From: Flavobacterium sp. BFFFF2
GTDB lineage: Bacteria > Bacteroidota > Bacteroidia > Flavobacteriales > Flavobacteriaceae
Direction: 5' to 3'
Assembly (NCBI GenBank): GCA_002256385.1
Contig: NKJD01000023.1
Location: 1-54,475 of the forward strand
Length of the DNA: 54,475 nt
The position numbers and the translations under genes were made by a program. The notes beneath the pieces were generated by a model. That model saw only the letters and a list, made by a program, of their open reading frames with translations, was not told the DNA's origin and searched no databases. Numbering within the stretch: position 1 is the stretch's first letter; every line of letters begins with the position of its first letter. Shown here piece by piece: positions 26,634-34,450 of the stretch.

Positions 26634-29465
26634 CTAATGCGCCTCGAGCCAGTTTAAACCATGTCCAATTTCAACTTCTAATGGCACAGCTAGTTGACAA
26701 GCTTGTTCCATTTCGTGTTTAATCAGTGGTTGAATGGCTTCAAGCTCATGAAGTGGCACATCAAAAACCAACTCATCATGCACTTGCAGCAACATTTTAG
26801 TTTGCCATTTTTCGGTAATTAACCGCTGGTGAATGGCAATCATGGCGCATTTGATGATGTCTGCGGCACTTCCTTGAATGGGCGCATTTACCGCATTTCG
26901 TTCGGCCCCTCCACGCACAATGGCATTGGCCGAATTGATGTCGTTGAGGTAACGTCGGCGGCCCATAATGGTTTGTACATAGCCGTTTTCGCGGGCAAAG
27001 GCCACTTGGTCTTGCATGTAGTTTTTGAGCAATGGATACGTTTGGTAATACGCGTCAATCAGTGCGGCGCTTTCACTGCGCGACAAAGTGGTTTGGTTAC
27101 TTAACCCAAAAGCGGAGACGCCATAAATGATCCCAAAATTCACTGTTTTTGCTTGGCTTCGTTGCTCTTTGGTCACCTCTTCGAGTGGCACATTGAACAC
27201 TTTGGCGGCGGTACTGCGGTGAATATCTTCGCCTTGTTTGAAGGCTTCAATCATGGCTGTTTCGCCACTTAATGCGGCAATAATCCGCAGTTCAATTTGC
27301 GAATAATCGGCCGATACGATGCAGTGCTGGCTGTCGCGCGGGACAAAAGCTTTTCGGATTTGTCGGCCACGCGGCGTCCGAATTGGAATGTTTTGCAAGT
27401 TCGGATTGTTGGAGCTGAGTCGGCCGGTGGCCGCGACCGTTTGCATATAATCGGTGTGAATGCGGCCCGTTTTACCATTTACTTGCAAAGGCAATGCGTC
27501 TACATACGTGCTTTGCAACTTGACCAATTGCCGCCAATCTAAAATGGCAGCCACAATTGGATGGTCTTTGACCAGTCCGCTTAAAATTTCTTCGCCAGTT
27601 GCATATTGTCCCGTTTTGGTTTTCTTTTGTTTGGCGCCCCCAATTTTGAGCCTGTCAAACAACACATCGCCCAATTGTTTTGGGGAGGCCAAATTAAACA
27701 CTTCGCCTGCTTGTTCGTAAATGCCCTCTTCCAGTTGCTTGATTTCATCCGTCATTTCGGTGGACATCGCTCTGAGGTAATCGGCATCGAGTTTGATTCC
27801 TTCGCGTTCCATGGCTGCCAACACGGGTACCAATGGAATTTCTATTTGATCAAACAACTGTTTCATGCCCACTTTTTCAAGGATGGGCGCAAAATGACCC
27901 TGCAATTGCCAAGTAACATCCGCATCTTCCACGGCATATTCCTTCACCGCTTCCACTGCAATATTGCGCATGGAAAGCTGGTTTTTTCCTTTTTTGCCAA
28001 TCAGGGTTTCAATGGATTGCGGGCTATACTGTAAATAGGTTTCGCTCAGCACATCCATGTTGTGGCGCATGTCTGGATTAATCAGATAATGGGCAATCAT
28101 GGTGTCAAAAAGCGGGCCTTGCACGCGAATGCCATAATTGGCCAAAATTTTCAAATCGTATTTCACATTCTGCCCAATTTTGGTAATGTGTTCCGCGTCA
28201 AAAAAAGGCTGGAATCCTTGGACTAATGCAGTGGCTGCTTCTTGGTTTTCAGGTACCGGGACATAATAGCCCTTCCCTTTTTCCCATGAAAATGCCAAGC
28301 CAACCAATTCGGCGTTTAAGGCATCTAAGCCTGTTGTTTCGGTGTCAAAACACACGTTGGTTTGTTGCAGTAAGCTTTTGACCAACAGTGAAATGGCAAA
28401 AGGAGAATCAACCAATTGGTATAAATGGTCGGTGTTTTCAAGGGTTTTATAAGCGCTAACCCGAGGTGCTTCGTCGGCTGAGGCCGTTTCGTAAAAGCCA
28501 AATAAATCAAATTGATCGCTGGCGGTTTGCTTGGGTTTGGCCGTTGGTTTTGAAGCTGGTTCATCAGCAGAATTATTGCCACCTTCTGCAAAAAGCTTGT
28601 CAAATTGCGTTTTCAATTGCCGAAATTCCAATTCCTGAAATAAGGCATCGGTTTGTTCCACATTGGGTTTTGACAATTCAAAGGCATGTTCGTCAAATTC
28701 GACGGGGCAATCTAAAATGATGGTGGCCAATTTTTTAGATAAAATGCCTTTCTCTTTATTGGCTTCAATTTTGTCTTTTAAAGCCCCTTTTAACAAATGG
28801 GTGTTGTCTAATAAATTTTCCATCGAGCCGAATTCGGCCAATAGTTTTTTAGCTGTTTTTTCACCCACACCGGGTAAACCGGGAATATTATCAACAGCAT
28901 CGCCCATCATGCCTAAAAAGTCAATGACTTGCAAGGGATCTTGTATTTCAAACTTGGCTTTCACTTCTTCAACACCCCAAATTTCAATGTCGTTCCCCAT
29001 GCGGGCAGGCCGATACATGAAAATATTTTCAGAAACCAATTGGCCAAAATCTTTGTCTGGGGTTACCATAAAAACCTGATAGCCTTCTTTTTCAGCCTTT
29101 TTTGATAAGGTCCCAATCAGGTCATCGGCCTCAAAGCCAGCTACTTCAATAATGGGAATGTGCATGGCCTTCAACAATTGATGAATATAGGGCACGGCAA
29201 TCTTAATGGCCTCAGGCGTTTCGTCGCGGTTGGCTTTGTAATCGGAATAGAGCGTGTTCCGCATGTCGCTTCCGCCTTTGTCAAAAGCCACGGCCAAATG
29301 ATCGGGTTTTTCACGTCGAATGACATCCAATAATGCGTTCATGAAGCCTAGAATGGCCGAGGTATCCATCCCTTTTGAGTTGATGCGGGGGTTTTTAATA
29401 AAGGCATAATACCCGCGAAATATCAACGCATAAGCGTCTAACAAGAAAAGTCTTTTCTGGCTCAT
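26634..29465 (-). CDS. polA: DNA polymerase I
   Basis: A 943-residue DNA polymerase I with all three domains. Residues 1-290 are the 5'-3' exonuclease (FLLDAYALIFRGYYAFI, then DKGGSDMRNTLYSDYKANRDETP in two parts, and GVGEKTAKKLL). The proofreading exonuclease begins with DTETTGLD and retains DxE, so it is probably active, unlike in some families. The polymerase domain holds motif A (DYSQIELRI), motif B (RSQAKTVNFGIIYG) and motif C (VHDELVF). It fills gaps and removes RNA primers in replication and repair. The ATG at 29465 (MSQKRLFLLDA) is chosen rather than a longer frame because upstream residues are not conserved in the family. It is transcribed alone, convergent with the toxin-antitoxin pair. 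Confidence 0.97.
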   Translation of the reverse strand: MSQKRLFLLDAYALIFRGYYAFIKNPRINSKGMDTSAILGFMNALLDVIRREKPDHLAVAFDKGGSDMRNTLYSDYKANRDETPEAIKIAVPYIHQLLKAMHIPIIEVAGFEADDLIGTLSKKAEKEGYQVFMVTPDKDFGQLVSENIFMYRPARMGNDIEIWGVEEVKAKFEIQDPLQVIDFLGMMGDAVDNIPGLPGVGEKTAKKLLAEFGSMENLLDNTHLLKGALKDKIEANKEKGILSKKLATIILDCPVEFDEHAFELSKPNVEQTDALFQELEFRQLKTQFDKLFAEGGNNSADEPASKPTAKPKQTASDQFDLFGFYETASADEAPRVSAYKTLENTDHLYQLVDSPFAISLLVKSLLQQTNVCFDTETTGLDALNAELVGLAFSWEKGKGYYVPVPENQEAATALVQGFQPFFDAEHITKIGQNVKYDLKILANYGIRVQGPLFDTMIAHYLINPDMRHNMDVLSETYLQYSPQSIETLIGKKGKNQLSMRNIAVEAVKEYAVEDADVTWQLQGHFAPILEKVGMKQLFDQIEIPLVPVLAAMEREGIKLDADYLRAMSTEMTDEIKQLEEGIYEQAGEVFNLASPKQLGDVLFDRLKIGGAKQKKTKTGQYATGEEILSGLVKDHPIVAAILDWRQLVKLQSTYVDALPLQVNGKTGRIHTDYMQTVAATGRLSSNNPNLQNIPIRTPRGRQIRKAFVPRDSQHCIVSADYSQIELRIIAALSGETAMIEAFKQGEDIHRSTAAKVFNVPLEEVTKEQRSQAKTVNFGIIYGVSAFGLSNQTTLSRSESAALIDAYYQTYPLLKNYMQDQVAFARENGYVQTIMGRRRYLNDINSANAIVRGGAERNAVNAPIQGSAADIIKCAMIAIHQRLITEKWQTKMLLQVHDELVFDVPLHELEAIQPLIKHEMEQACQLAVPLEVEIGHGLNWLEAH

Positions 29466-29823
29466 GAAAATAATTTTAGGGAGTAAATGTAGCAAAACAT
29501 TGGGGAGTTTGAGGGGTCAAATACGGAAGGAATTGCCAATTAGGACATATTTCTTTGTATAAAATGATTTTGCACAGTCAGTTAAGACCAAAGGCATAAT
29601 GGAACAATTTTCCATATGGTACATTATAATTTAGCGCAAACATAACAACGTTCTGCAACCACAACGGCAACAAGCTATTCGGGTCATTGGACCACTACAT
29701 GAAGTTCGTTTTTTTAGAACAACGTTGTTTTCACGGTGAATTATGCAATTGTCTCTTGAAATTTTATAACGATTTGCTATTCAAGAAATGCAATTTTGTT
29801 GGTATATAACTAAACGTATAATC
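29466..29823. other. Divergent intergenic region, polA and copper protein
   Basis: About 360 nt between the divergent starts of polA and the cysteine-rich protein gene. No gene is visible. Promoters for both must lie here, but I find only imperfect -7 boxes (TACATTTA on the minus strand near 29484, CAATTTTG on the plus strand near 29790). No copper-sensor operator is recognisable. Confidence 0.5.
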
Positions 29824-30246
29824 ATGAAAAAACTACTTGCTTTAATGGTAGCCATTTGTTTTGTAACAATGGCCGTAACAACTGAACAATCAGCTAAGAA
29901 TGATGCAGCTGTTAGAAACGCTTCATTGGTGAATGAAAAATACAAGTCTTGCATTGATGCTTGTAATGCATGCATCGTATCATGCAAAAGTTGCCAAAAA
30001 ATGTGCACTCAAATGGATGCTAAAAAAATGGCCCGTTGCATTCAACTTTGCAAAGAATGTGTGTCTATTTGCCGCGCGTCAAGTCAGCTGATGACTTTAG
30101 ACAGCGAAAGCGCCACAGCCATTTGTAAAGAATGTGCCATTATCTGCACGAAATGCGCCGAGGAATGTAATAAACACGATATGGCCGATTGCAAAAAATG
30201 TGCCACCGCTTGTCTAAAAACAGCCATGCTGTGCAACGAGATGTAA
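29824..30246 (+). CDS. Exported cysteine-rich four-helix-bundle copper-binding protein
   Basis: A 140-residue protein. Residues 1-24 form a Sec-type signal (MKKLLALMVAICFVTMAVTT). The mature part has 19 cysteines in CxxxC, CxxC and CxxxCxxC patterns spread over four helices (YKSCIDACNACIVSCKSC, MARCIQLCKECVSIC, AICKECAIICTKC, DCKKCATACLKTAMLC). This is the layout of DUF326 and Csp copper storage proteins, whose bundle core binds many Cu(I) ions through thiolates. The exported location makes this more like Csp1 than the cytoplasmic Csp3. The gene is alone, with its own terminator, and no copper exporter or sensor is next to it. The start at 29824 is preferred over an ATG at 29788 because it opens the signal peptide directly. 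Confidence 0.88.
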   Translation: MKKLLALMVAICFVTMAVTTEQSAKNDAAVRNASLVNEKYKSCIDACNACIVSCKSCQKMCTQMDAKKMARCIQLCKECVSICRASSQLMTLDSESATAICKECAIICTKCAEECNKHDMADCKKCATACLKTAMLCNEM

Positions 30247-30290
30247 AAGCAAGTCGGTTAAAACTAAATTGCTAAAGCACAATTATTACT

Positions 30291-30320
30291 AGGGGTGAAA
30301 TCAATTTCACCTCTTTTTTT
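30291..30320 (+). terminator. Terminator of the copper-binding protein gene
   Basis: AGGGGTGAAA (30291-30300) pairs with TTTCACCTCT (30305-30314) around a 4-nt loop, with one G/T pair, and is followed by seven T. It lies 45 nt after the stop codon. Confidence 0.88.
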
Positions 30321-30397
30321 GTGCTCATTTCAAGTGAAAAGAGATTTGTTGTTCCCCATGCTGAAAAGGCGCGATTGCCCGAAATTGCAAATCAAAT

Positions 30398-30635
30398 TTA
30401 CAAACCCACCTTATTCAGCCACTCATGCAACAGCGTCGGGGTGTTCCATGATGGCCACATTTGTCAATCCAATATAAGGTGGAGTTAGGCATCAATTTGT
30501 GAAAATCTTCGGCCACTTCTGGGGGTGTTACTTGGTCATTTCGGCCCCAGATAATGCAGGTTTGCACATGCATTTTGGGTAAATCCTTGGCCATATTGTG
30601 ACGGATGGCACTTTTGGCAATGGTCACCGTTTTTA
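30398..30635 (-). pseudogene. Truncated duplicate of the alpha/beta hydrolase 3' end
   Basis: About 240 nt closely matching the last third of the intact hydrolase gene at 31550-32314, in the same orientation and including the same stop codon. It retains MHVQTCIIWGRNDQVTPPEV and YWIDKCGH but lacks about 20 nt relative to the intact gene (near 30430-30455), which shifts the frame and destroys the C-terminus. Homology stops abruptly near 30634. No start or catalytic serine region is present, so it cannot encode a working enzyme. Together with the intact copy it brackets the zeta-toxin-like module. Confidence 0.88.
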
Positions 30636-30702
30636 GTAGTTCCGCCATGGGAAATAGGTAAGAAAACTTTATCTCAAATGCAAATGGGACACCAATTTGT
30701 GT

Positions 30703-30710
30703 TAGATTTG
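30703..30710 (+). promoter_or_regulatory. -7 box of the zeta-toxin-like unit
   Basis: TAGATTTG matches TAnnTTTG and lies 20 nt before the GTG start at 30730, leaving a leader of about 13 nt. It supports transcription of the module from its own promoter. Confidence 0.5.
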
Positions 30711-30729
30711 TGCTTAAGGATACTTAATA

Positions 30730-31314
30730 GTGAATAAAACACCTAAAGATAATTTATACATCATTGCTGGTTGTAATGGAGCAGGAAAAACAACTGCTTC
30801 TTTTACTATCTTGCCCGAAATTATAAATTGCAAAGAATTTGTAAACGCGGATGAAATAGCCAAAGGCTTATCGCCTTTTCAACCAGAAAGCGTGTCCTTT
30901 GAAGCGGGTAGAATTATGATTAATAGGGTAAATGAATTATTGAGTATGAATAAAACCTTTGCCTTTGAAACTACTTTGGCTTCAAAAACTTATAAAAATA
31001 AAATACTTCAGGCACAAAAAAATGGATATACCGTGACCTTGTTGTTTTTTTGGTTGCAATCGATCGATTTAGCCATTGAGCGAGTTAAAAACAGGGTTTT
31101 AGAAGGTGGGCATCATATTGAATCCGAAATTGTTATCCGTAGATATCATAATGGAATAAAAAATCTTTTTAGAATCTATTTACCCATTGCAGATGAGGTA
31201 ATGATTTTTGATAATTCGGAAGGAATGCCAGAATTAATCGCTGAAAAGACTAAAGAATCGGAATTGCATATACTAAACAAAACGACATTCAATAAACTAA
31301 ACGACCTAAAATAA
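30730..31314 (+). CDS. Zeta-toxin-family P-loop kinase
   Basis: A 194-residue P-loop kinase with a GTG start. Walker A is GCNGAGKTT (13-21). It is followed by the zeta-type substrate region FVNADEIAKGLSPF, then FAFETTLAS and the arginine-rich lid RVKNRVLEGGHHI and IRRYHNGI. Zeta toxins phosphorylate UDP-N-acetylglucosamine or related sugars and block wall synthesis, but many chromosomal relatives have untested substrates. A 48-codon gene starts inside its stop codon (TAATG), where an antitoxin could be encoded; classical zeta toxins have the epsilon antitoxin upstream instead. The unit is flanked by a broken and an intact copy of the hydrolase 3' end, a sign that it was inserted. Kinase family is clear; toxicity is inferred. 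Confidence 0.82.
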   Translation: MNKTPKDNLYIIAGCNGAGKTTASFTILPEIINCKEFVNADEIAKGLSPFQPESVSFEAGRIMINRVNELLSMNKTFAFETTLASKTYKNKILQAQKNGYTVTLLFFWLQSIDLAIERVKNRVLEGGHHIESEIVIRRYHNGIKNLFRIYLPIADEVMIFDNSEGMPELIAEKTKESELHILNKTTFNKLNDLK

Positions 31315-31460
31315 TGGAAACCTTTAAACGAACTGAAAACCAAGCCAAGATTTTAGCAGGAATGGGAAAAGTGTATGAAAAATTAATAGCCTTCAAAAAG
31401 AAAAGCAACAGCGAATTAATTATTTTAAAGGACAACAAAATAGTACGGATAAAACCTTGA
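31314..31460 (+). CDS. Small protein coupled to the zeta-toxin-like kinase, possible antitoxin
   Basis: A 48-residue basic protein (METFKRTENQAKILAGMGKV ... LIILKDNKIVRIKP). Its ATG overlaps the kinase stop codon by one base (TAATG), so translation is coupled. It has a helical first half and a C-terminal beta-hairpin-like half and no known motif. Position, size and coupling fit a toxin-antitoxin partner, with the unusual order toxin first. It is too short for many gene callers. No function is proven; it could also be a regulatory or structural subunit. Confidence 0.7.
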   Translation: METFKRTENQAKILAGMGKVYEKLIAFKKKSNSELIILKDNKIVRIKP

Positions 31461-31508
31461 ATCACAAATAACGCTCAATCGTTAAAACAGTTCTCCGCAA
31501 TTTTAGCC

Positions 31509-31535
31509 AAAAAAAGAGGGCTAAATCACCCTCCT
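31509..31535 (-). terminator. Terminator of the alpha/beta hydrolase gene
   Basis: On the minus strand GAGGG and CCCTC form a short stem around an 8-nt loop, followed by seven T. It lies 15 nt downstream of the hydrolase stop codon at 31550. Confidence 0.8.
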
Positions 31536-31549
31536 TCATCTCATTCTTA

Positions 31550-32314
31550 TTACAAACCCACCTTATTCAACCACTCATGCAACAACCGATTGAACTCATC
31601 GGGATGTTCCATCATGGCCGCATGGCCGCATTTTTCAATCCAATATAAGGTAGAGTTGGGCATCAATTTGTGGAAATCTTCGGCCACTTCTGGGGGTGTT
31701 ACTTGGTCGTTTCGGCCCCAGATAATGCAGGTTTGCACATGCATTTTGGGTAAATCCTTGGCCATATTGTGTCGGATGGCACTTTTGGCAATGGTCACCG
31801 TTTTCAATACGCGAATGCGGTCGTTGACCACGGCAAAAACCTCATCGACTATTTCTTTGGTGGCAATTTTTGGGTCGTAAAATACAGCTTCGGCTTTCTT
31901 TTTTATGTATTCGTAGTCGCCGCGTTTGGGGTAACTGTCGCCCATGGCACTTTCATAAAGGCCCGAACTACCCGTAATAACCAAGCCGGCCACTTTTTCT
32001 GGATACATTTTTGACAGGTACAAACCAATGTGCCCACCCAATGAATTACCTAATAAAATGACGCGGTCGTACCCTTTAAAAATGATAAAATCTTTCACAT
32101 ATCGCGCAAATGCCTTTACGTTGGTTTTTAGCAGACTTTGGGTGTAAATGGGCAGTTCTGGAATGACTACTTTGTATCCGAGCGGCGGAAAATAATTGGC
32201 CACCCCACCAAAATTGCTCAAACCACCCATCAGGCCATGCAACACCACTATGGGCGTGCCTTCGCCTGCTTCAAAATAGGAATACTTTCCTTCTTTTTTA
32301 TGTACATTTTCCAT
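31550..32314 (-). CDS. Alpha/beta hydrolase
   Basis: A 254-residue cytoplasmic alpha/beta-hydrolase. The oxyanion-hole motif is VLHGLMGG (about 24-31), the nucleophile elbow is GNSLGG, the acid region is WGRNDQVTP and the catalytic histidine lies in IEKCGHAAMMEHP. The Ser-Asp-His triad is therefore complete. Substrate class cannot be told: the family includes esterases, haloperoxidase-like and C-C bond hydrolases. It is the intact partner of the fragment at 30398-30635. It is divergent from mraZ, with a -7 box (TATATTTG on the minus strand, 32383-32390) about 70 nt upstream of the ATG. Confidence 0.92.
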   Translation of the reverse strand: MENVHKKEGKYSYFEAGEGTPIVVLHGLMGGLSNFGGVANYFPPLGYKVVIPELPIYTQSLLKTNVKAFARYVKDFIIFKGYDRVILLGNSLGGHIGLYLSKMYPEKVAGLVITGSSGLYESAMGDSYPKRGDYEYIKKKAEAVFYDPKIATKEIVDEVFAVVNDRIRVLKTVTIAKSAIRHNMAKDLPKMHVQTCIIWGRNDQVTPPEVAEDFHKLMPNSTLYWIEKCGHAAMMEHPDEFNRLLHEWLNKVGL

Positions 32315-32382
32315 TTAAAAACCTTGATATTTAGCCGTTTAGGCAGGTATCTTTTTGCCAAAGTCCGATCTGGCAATGGCGA

Positions 32383-32390
32383 CAAATATA
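32383..32390 (-). promoter_or_regulatory. -7 box of the hydrolase gene
   Basis: TATATTTG on the minus strand fits TAnnTTTG. It lies about 70 nt upstream of the hydrolase ATG at 32314. I see no sure -33 element. Confidence 0.45.
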
Positions 32391-32545
32391 GCGTTTTTCG
32401 TGTGTCTATAAAGCATATCAAACGCTTTGTTGGTTGAAATTTTCAAAAAGCAACTTCTCAACAGATGCGCACTTTTCGTTTTGCTGATTACTTTTTAACA
32501 AAGCAGGCAACCGCCATTAAGAAATGGGAAAACTTATCAACAAAG

Positions 32546-32570
32546 TGGGGTTAAGTGGTAAATTGTGGGG
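32546..32570 (+). promoter_or_regulatory. MraZ operator: three TGGGN-like boxes at 10-nt spacing
   Basis: TGGGG (32546-32550), TGGTA (32556-32560) and TGGGG (32566-32570) are separated by exactly 5 nt each. In Escherichia coli and Mycoplasma MraZ binds direct TGGGN-type repeats with 5-nt spacers in front of its own gene. The middle box has one mismatch. A further TGGGA lies at 32525, 21 nt upstream of the first. The array ends 10 nt before the -7 box, so bound MraZ should block the dcw promoter. Confidence 0.85.
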
Positions 32571-32580
32571 AATAATATAT

Positions 32581-32588
32581 TAATTTTG
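32581..32588 (+). promoter_or_regulatory. -7 box of the dcw cluster
   Basis: TAATTTTG fits the Bacteroidota -7 consensus TAnnTTTG, 23 nt before the TTG start of mraZ. It directly follows the MraZ boxes. A possible -33 TTG at 32563 is somewhat too close (15 nt). Confidence 0.6.
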
Positions 32589-32611
32589 CTCACATTCAAA
32601 TAACTAACTCA

Positions 32612-33091
32612 TTGACAACCATAGTAGGAACATACGAATGCCGATTGGACAACAAAGGAAGGCTCTTGCTGCCAGCTCCTTTGAAAAAGCAGTGGAGTGC
32701 GTGCATATCCGAAGGTTTTGTCATGAAACGTTCGGTGTTTCGGCCCTGCTTAGAGCTGTATCCGATGTCGGAGTGGAATGCGATGATGCAAAAAATCAAT
32801 CGGTTAAATCGGTTTGTCAAAAAGAACAATGATTTTATCCGTCGGTTTACGGCGGGTGTCAAAATGATTGAAATGGACGAAGCGGGTCGGTTATTGATTG
32901 CACGCGATTTGTCGACGTATGCAGGCATTGAATTGCCTGGCGATTTGGTGTTGGCCTCGGCCATCAATATCCTCGAAATATGGGACAAAGCGCGCTACGA
33001 AGAAGTATTGAATAATGATGAAATTGATTTTGCCGAATTGGCCGAAGAAGTAATGGGACAAACCAATGACGATGGAAACCAAGTATCATAA
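32612..33091 (+). CDS. mraZ: MraZ, transcriptional repressor of the dcw cluster
   Basis: A 159-residue protein with two AbrB-like MraZ repeats. The first opens GTYECRLDNKGRLLLPAPLK; the second has IEMDEAGRLLIARDLSTYAG. Both carry the D-x-x-G-R signature used for DNA binding in a ring of MraZ subunits. It represses the dcw cluster through the TGGGN boxes directly upstream. The start is TTG at 32612: there is no ATG before the conserved region and homologues start at this place. The 3' end overlaps rsmH by 26 nt (or 20 if the later ATG is used), so the pair is translationally coupled. Confidence 0.93.
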   Translation: MTTIVGTYECRLDNKGRLLLPAPLKKQWSACISEGFVMKRSVFRPCLELYPMSEWNAMMQKINRLNRFVKKNNDFIRRFTAGVKMIEMDEAGRLLIARDLSTYAGIELPGDLVLASAINILEIWDKARYEEVLNNDEIDFAELAEEVMGQTNDDGNQVS

Positions 33092-33980
33092 TCCGGTATT
33101 GCTGCACGAAACGGTGGACGGCTTAAACATTAAGCCCGATGGCGTGTATGTAGATGTCACCTTTGGCGGTGGCGGACATTCGCGCGAAATTCTGAACCGA
33201 CTTGGACCCAACGGAAAACTCTTTGGTTTTGACCAAGACGAAGCGGCCAAAGCCAACGTCTTGGATGATGCGCGTTTTGTGCTGATCCCTGAAAATTTTA
33301 GGCACATCAAGCGGTTTTTACGGGTGTATGGCGTCCGTCAAGTTGATGGCGTTTTGGCCGATTTGGGCGTTTCCTCGCACCAGTTCGACGAAGCAGACCG
33401 TGGCTTTTCCACCCGTTTTATGGGCGTTTTAGACATGCGTATGAATCAGCAACAAACGCTCGATGCCAAACAAGTGTTGAATCATTATGAAGAAAAAACG
33501 CTGAAAAGCTTGTTTGTCCGCTATGCCGAATTGAAAAATGGCGGCTTGTTTGCTTATCACATTGTGCAGGCAAGGCAGCTAAAACCCATTGAGACGTCAG
33601 AAGAATTACGGGAAATAGTTGGACAATTTATTCCTGGTCACAAAACCAATAAAGTATTGGCCCAGTTGTTTCAGGCCATTCGCATTGAAGTGAATGATGA
33701 ATTGGCGGTGTTGGAAGAATTTCTACAACAAATGACCGAACTCATTAAGCCAGGCGGCCGATTGAGTGTCATTGCCTACCATTCGCTAGAAGACCGTTTG
33801 GTGAAGCGTTTTATGCGCAACGGCTTATTTGAAGGCGAACCTGAACGCGACTTGTATGGCCGTTTTGACGTGCCGTTTAATGCCGTGGGTAAACTCATTG
33901 TTCCTTCAGCGCAAGAAATTGAAACCAACAACCGGGCACGCAGCGCCAAACTGAGAATCGCGGAACGAACGGAAACATAA
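33066..33980 (+). CDS. rsmH: 16S rRNA (cytosine-1402-N4)-methyltransferase RsmH
   Basis: A 304-residue SAM-dependent methyltransferase that modifies C1402 of 16S rRNA in the P site. The opening YHNPVLLHETVDGL, the SAM site VDVTFGGGGHSREIL, the region VDGVLADLGVSSHQFD and the C-terminal IAYHSLEDRLVKRFMR are the characteristic blocks of RsmH (formerly MraW). The start has two ATGs six bases apart (33066 and 33072). It overlaps mraZ and is followed by 122 nt of non-coding DNA with a degraded copy of the dispersed palindromic repeat before the ftsL-like gene. Confidence 0.95.
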   Translation: MTMETKYHNPVLLHETVDGLNIKPDGVYVDVTFGGGGHSREILNRLGPNGKLFGFDQDEAAKANVLDDARFVLIPENFRHIKRFLRVYGVRQVDGVLADLGVSSHQFDEADRGFSTRFMGVLDMRMNQQQTLDAKQVLNHYEEKTLKSLFVRYAELKNGGLFAYHIVQARQLKPIETSEELREIVGQFIPGHKTNKVLAQLFQAIRIEVNDELAVLEEFLQQMTELIKPGGRLSVIAYHSLEDRLVKRFMRNGLFEGEPERDLYGRFDVPFNAVGKLIVPSAQEIETNNRARSAKLRIAERTET

Positions 33981-34020
33981 ACATAAAAATTTAAGACTGT
34001 AATTAAAATAGCCTTTTGAT

Positions 34021-34055
34021 TTGTTGTCTTTGGGCTAGCAAAGAAAATGAACAAT
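34021..34055. repeat. Dispersed palindromic repeat, degraded copy D
   Basis: CTTTGGGCTAGCAAAGAAAATGAACAA matches the right two thirds of copy C (here given in parts: CTTTGGGCTAG and CAAAGAAAATGAACAA). The left arm reads TTGTTGTCTTTG instead of GTTCGTTTTCTTTG, so the stem is weakened. It occupies the gap between rsmH and the ftsL-like gene. Confidence 0.75.
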
Positions 34056-34102
34056 TTTCTATCAACAGAATTATTTCATTTTAGAAGTAAAATAAATAAA
34101 AA

Positions 34103-34450
34103 ATGAAAAGCGGTATTTACAATTTACTAAAAGCCCGATTTCTGGTGCATGAAGATGCCAACAGAAACTGGTGGTTTATTGTGTACCTCATTTTTTTAGC
34201 CATTTTAATGATTGCCAATGCACATCAATTTGAACAAAAAGTGTTCCACATTGCTGATTTAGAAGACCAGTCAAAAGAATTGCGCTCAGAGTTTGTGGAC
34301 AAACGCTCCGAGTTAATGAAAATAAAAATGGAATCGACCATTTCAAAACAAATGGAATTGAGAAAAATTTTACCCTCGTCGGTTCCACCACAAAAAATAA
34401 AAGTCGACCAAGAAAAACAACTTTCTTGGTGGGATAAATTATGGAAGTAG
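34103..34450 (+). CDS. FtsL-like division protein
   Basis: A 115-residue bitopic membrane protein. About 22 cytoplasmic residues precede one membrane helix (WWFIVYLIFLAILMIANAHQ, about 23-42) and a periplasmic coiled coil (VFHIADLEDQSKELRSEFVDKRSELMKI in two parts). Size, topology and position between rsmH and ftsI identify it as the Bacteroidota FtsL counterpart, which joins FtsQ and links the divisome to FtsW and FtsI. FtsL is poorly conserved, so identity rests on context. It overlaps ftsI by 10 nt. Confidence 0.82.
   Translation: MKSGIYNLLKARFLVHEDANRNWWFIVYLIFLAILMIANAHQFEQKVFHIADLEDQSKELRSEFVDKRSELMKIKMESTISKQMELRKILPSSVPPQKIKVDQEKQLSWWDKLWK

Noticed and set aside
30415..30648. Open frame of 77 residues with WGRNDQVTPPEV
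   Set aside because: It is a frame within the broken hydrolase copy. Its C-terminus is shifted by a deletion and its start lies outside the homologous part, so I call the locus a pseudogene.
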